A stretch of 64,000 nt of DNA from Exiguobacterium aestuarii. Its GTDB lineage: Bacteria; Bacillota; Bacilli; Exiguobacteriales; Exiguobacteriaceae. The position numbers were made by a program, and so were the translations under genes. Under the pieces are notes generated by a model that did no database searches, was not told the DNA's origin, and saw only the letters and a list, made by a program, of their open reading frames with translations. The stretch is from contig NZ_JAIVAC010000002.1 in assembly GCF_020171655.1 (NCBI RefSeq), positions 186,001-250,000 of the forward strand, in the 5' to 3' direction. Below are positions 63,777-64,000 of this stretch, piece after piece; the stretch's first letter is position 1; each line of letters begins with the position of its first letter.

Positions 63777-64000
63777 TTTCTCCACGAAGAACATCGAAAT
63801 GGCTCCGAGACCAACGTGTGTCCCGACCGAGACCCCCATCTGCATGAGGTAAATCTCACCTGTGAAATCTGTTTCGGTTTCAAGCTTCGCTTTTAAGTTC
63901 TCGGCAATCCGCTGATCGGATGTGTACCCGATGATTACGAAATTCGTGATGTCCGGATTCACGCGCTTCACGAACTCGTCCGTATAATGCTTCAACACTC
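63774..64000 (-). CDS. DegV family protein, C-terminal part
   Basis: Only the last ~75 codons are inside the window. The tail LMQMGVSVGTHVGLGAISMFFVE is the C-terminal signature of DegV proteins, which bind fatty acids and supply them to fatty-acid kinase (FakB role). The reading frame continues beyond the window edge. Confidence 0.8.
   Translation of the reverse strand, partial: VLKHYTDEFVKRVNPDITNFVIIGYTSDQRIAENLKAKLETETDFTGEIYLMQMGVSVGTHVGLGAISMFFVEK

Noticed and set aside
1-64000. CRISPR arrays, prophage, transposase or tRNA genes
   Set aside because: I read for regular repeats, integrase/transposase motifs and tRNA arms and saw none; the R-M island has no visible flanking direct repeats or attachment site.

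Overview
The window is a contiguous stretch of a moderate-GC Bacillota (class Bacilli) chromosome, most consistent with Exiguobacterium. That assignment is an inference from gene content: Bacillus-type Shine-Dalgarno sequences, sigma-A promoters, CcpA cre sites, a PerR box, a CIRCE element and Bacillus-like families such as YflT, YwbE, YwcJ-type FNT, HAAS/PadR and DUF2691. No rRNA, tRNA, CRISPR array, prophage or insertion sequence was seen. About 60 genes are called, most short operons closed by clear rho-independent terminators.

Layout. 1-8.97 kb: a truncated HAMP/HD-GYP protein, a multi-helix mechanosensitive-type protein, mgsA with a membrane gene behind it, two tandem YflT-type stress proteins, a 2-hydroxyacid dehydrogenase and two tandem P-loop GTPases. 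9-15.5 kb: VOC protein, formate/nitrite transporter, Na+/alanine symporter, small basic proteins, a GH13 alpha-glucosidase and an esterase. 15.5-30 kb: a large secreted nuclease, FAD oxidoreductase, large-subunit catalase, MFS transporter, PAS/GGDEF diguanylate cyclase, GMP reductase, and a minus-strand run of P-loop kinase, MBL hydrolase and GNAT. 30-43 kb: a 1056-aa GGDEF/EAL/GAF protein, luciferase-like oxidoreductase, YjiH-type membrane protein, RluF, two tandem paralogous unknown genes, a divergent SDR/TetR pair with a perfect operator, and a VOC gene preceded by a likely structured RNA. 44-48 kb: an A+T-rich island with an HpaII-type restriction-modification system, Vsr and an unknown gene, lying between CIRCE-controlled htpG and PerR-controlled ahpCF. 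50-64 kb: padR/HAAS pair, aldo-keto reductase, metNIQ, two uracil-DNA-glycosylase-like genes, zinc alcohol dehydrogenase, marR and carD, a soluble chemoreceptor, malate:quinone oxidoreductase, DUF2691, a histidine phosphatase and a truncated DegV.

Themes. Carbon control is prominent: cre-like sites lie upstream of the alanine symporter, alpha-glucosidase, nuclease, ahpCF and alcohol dehydrogenase. Oxidative and general stress genes (catalase, AhpCF, YflT pair, HtpG) and cyclic-di-GMP proteins (HD-GYP, an intact GGDEF with I-site, an intact EAL flanked by two degenerate GGDEF domains) recur.

The strongest candidates for something new are: a ~118-nt RNA with its own promoter, nested helices and terminator between htpG and a glyoxalase-like gene; the unknown 300-aa gene in the HpaII-type island together with the methyltransferase's ribbon-helix-helix-like N-terminal extension; the tandem GTPase pair; an 8-base element shared by marR and carD control regions; and a small gene whose only well-placed start codon is ATC.
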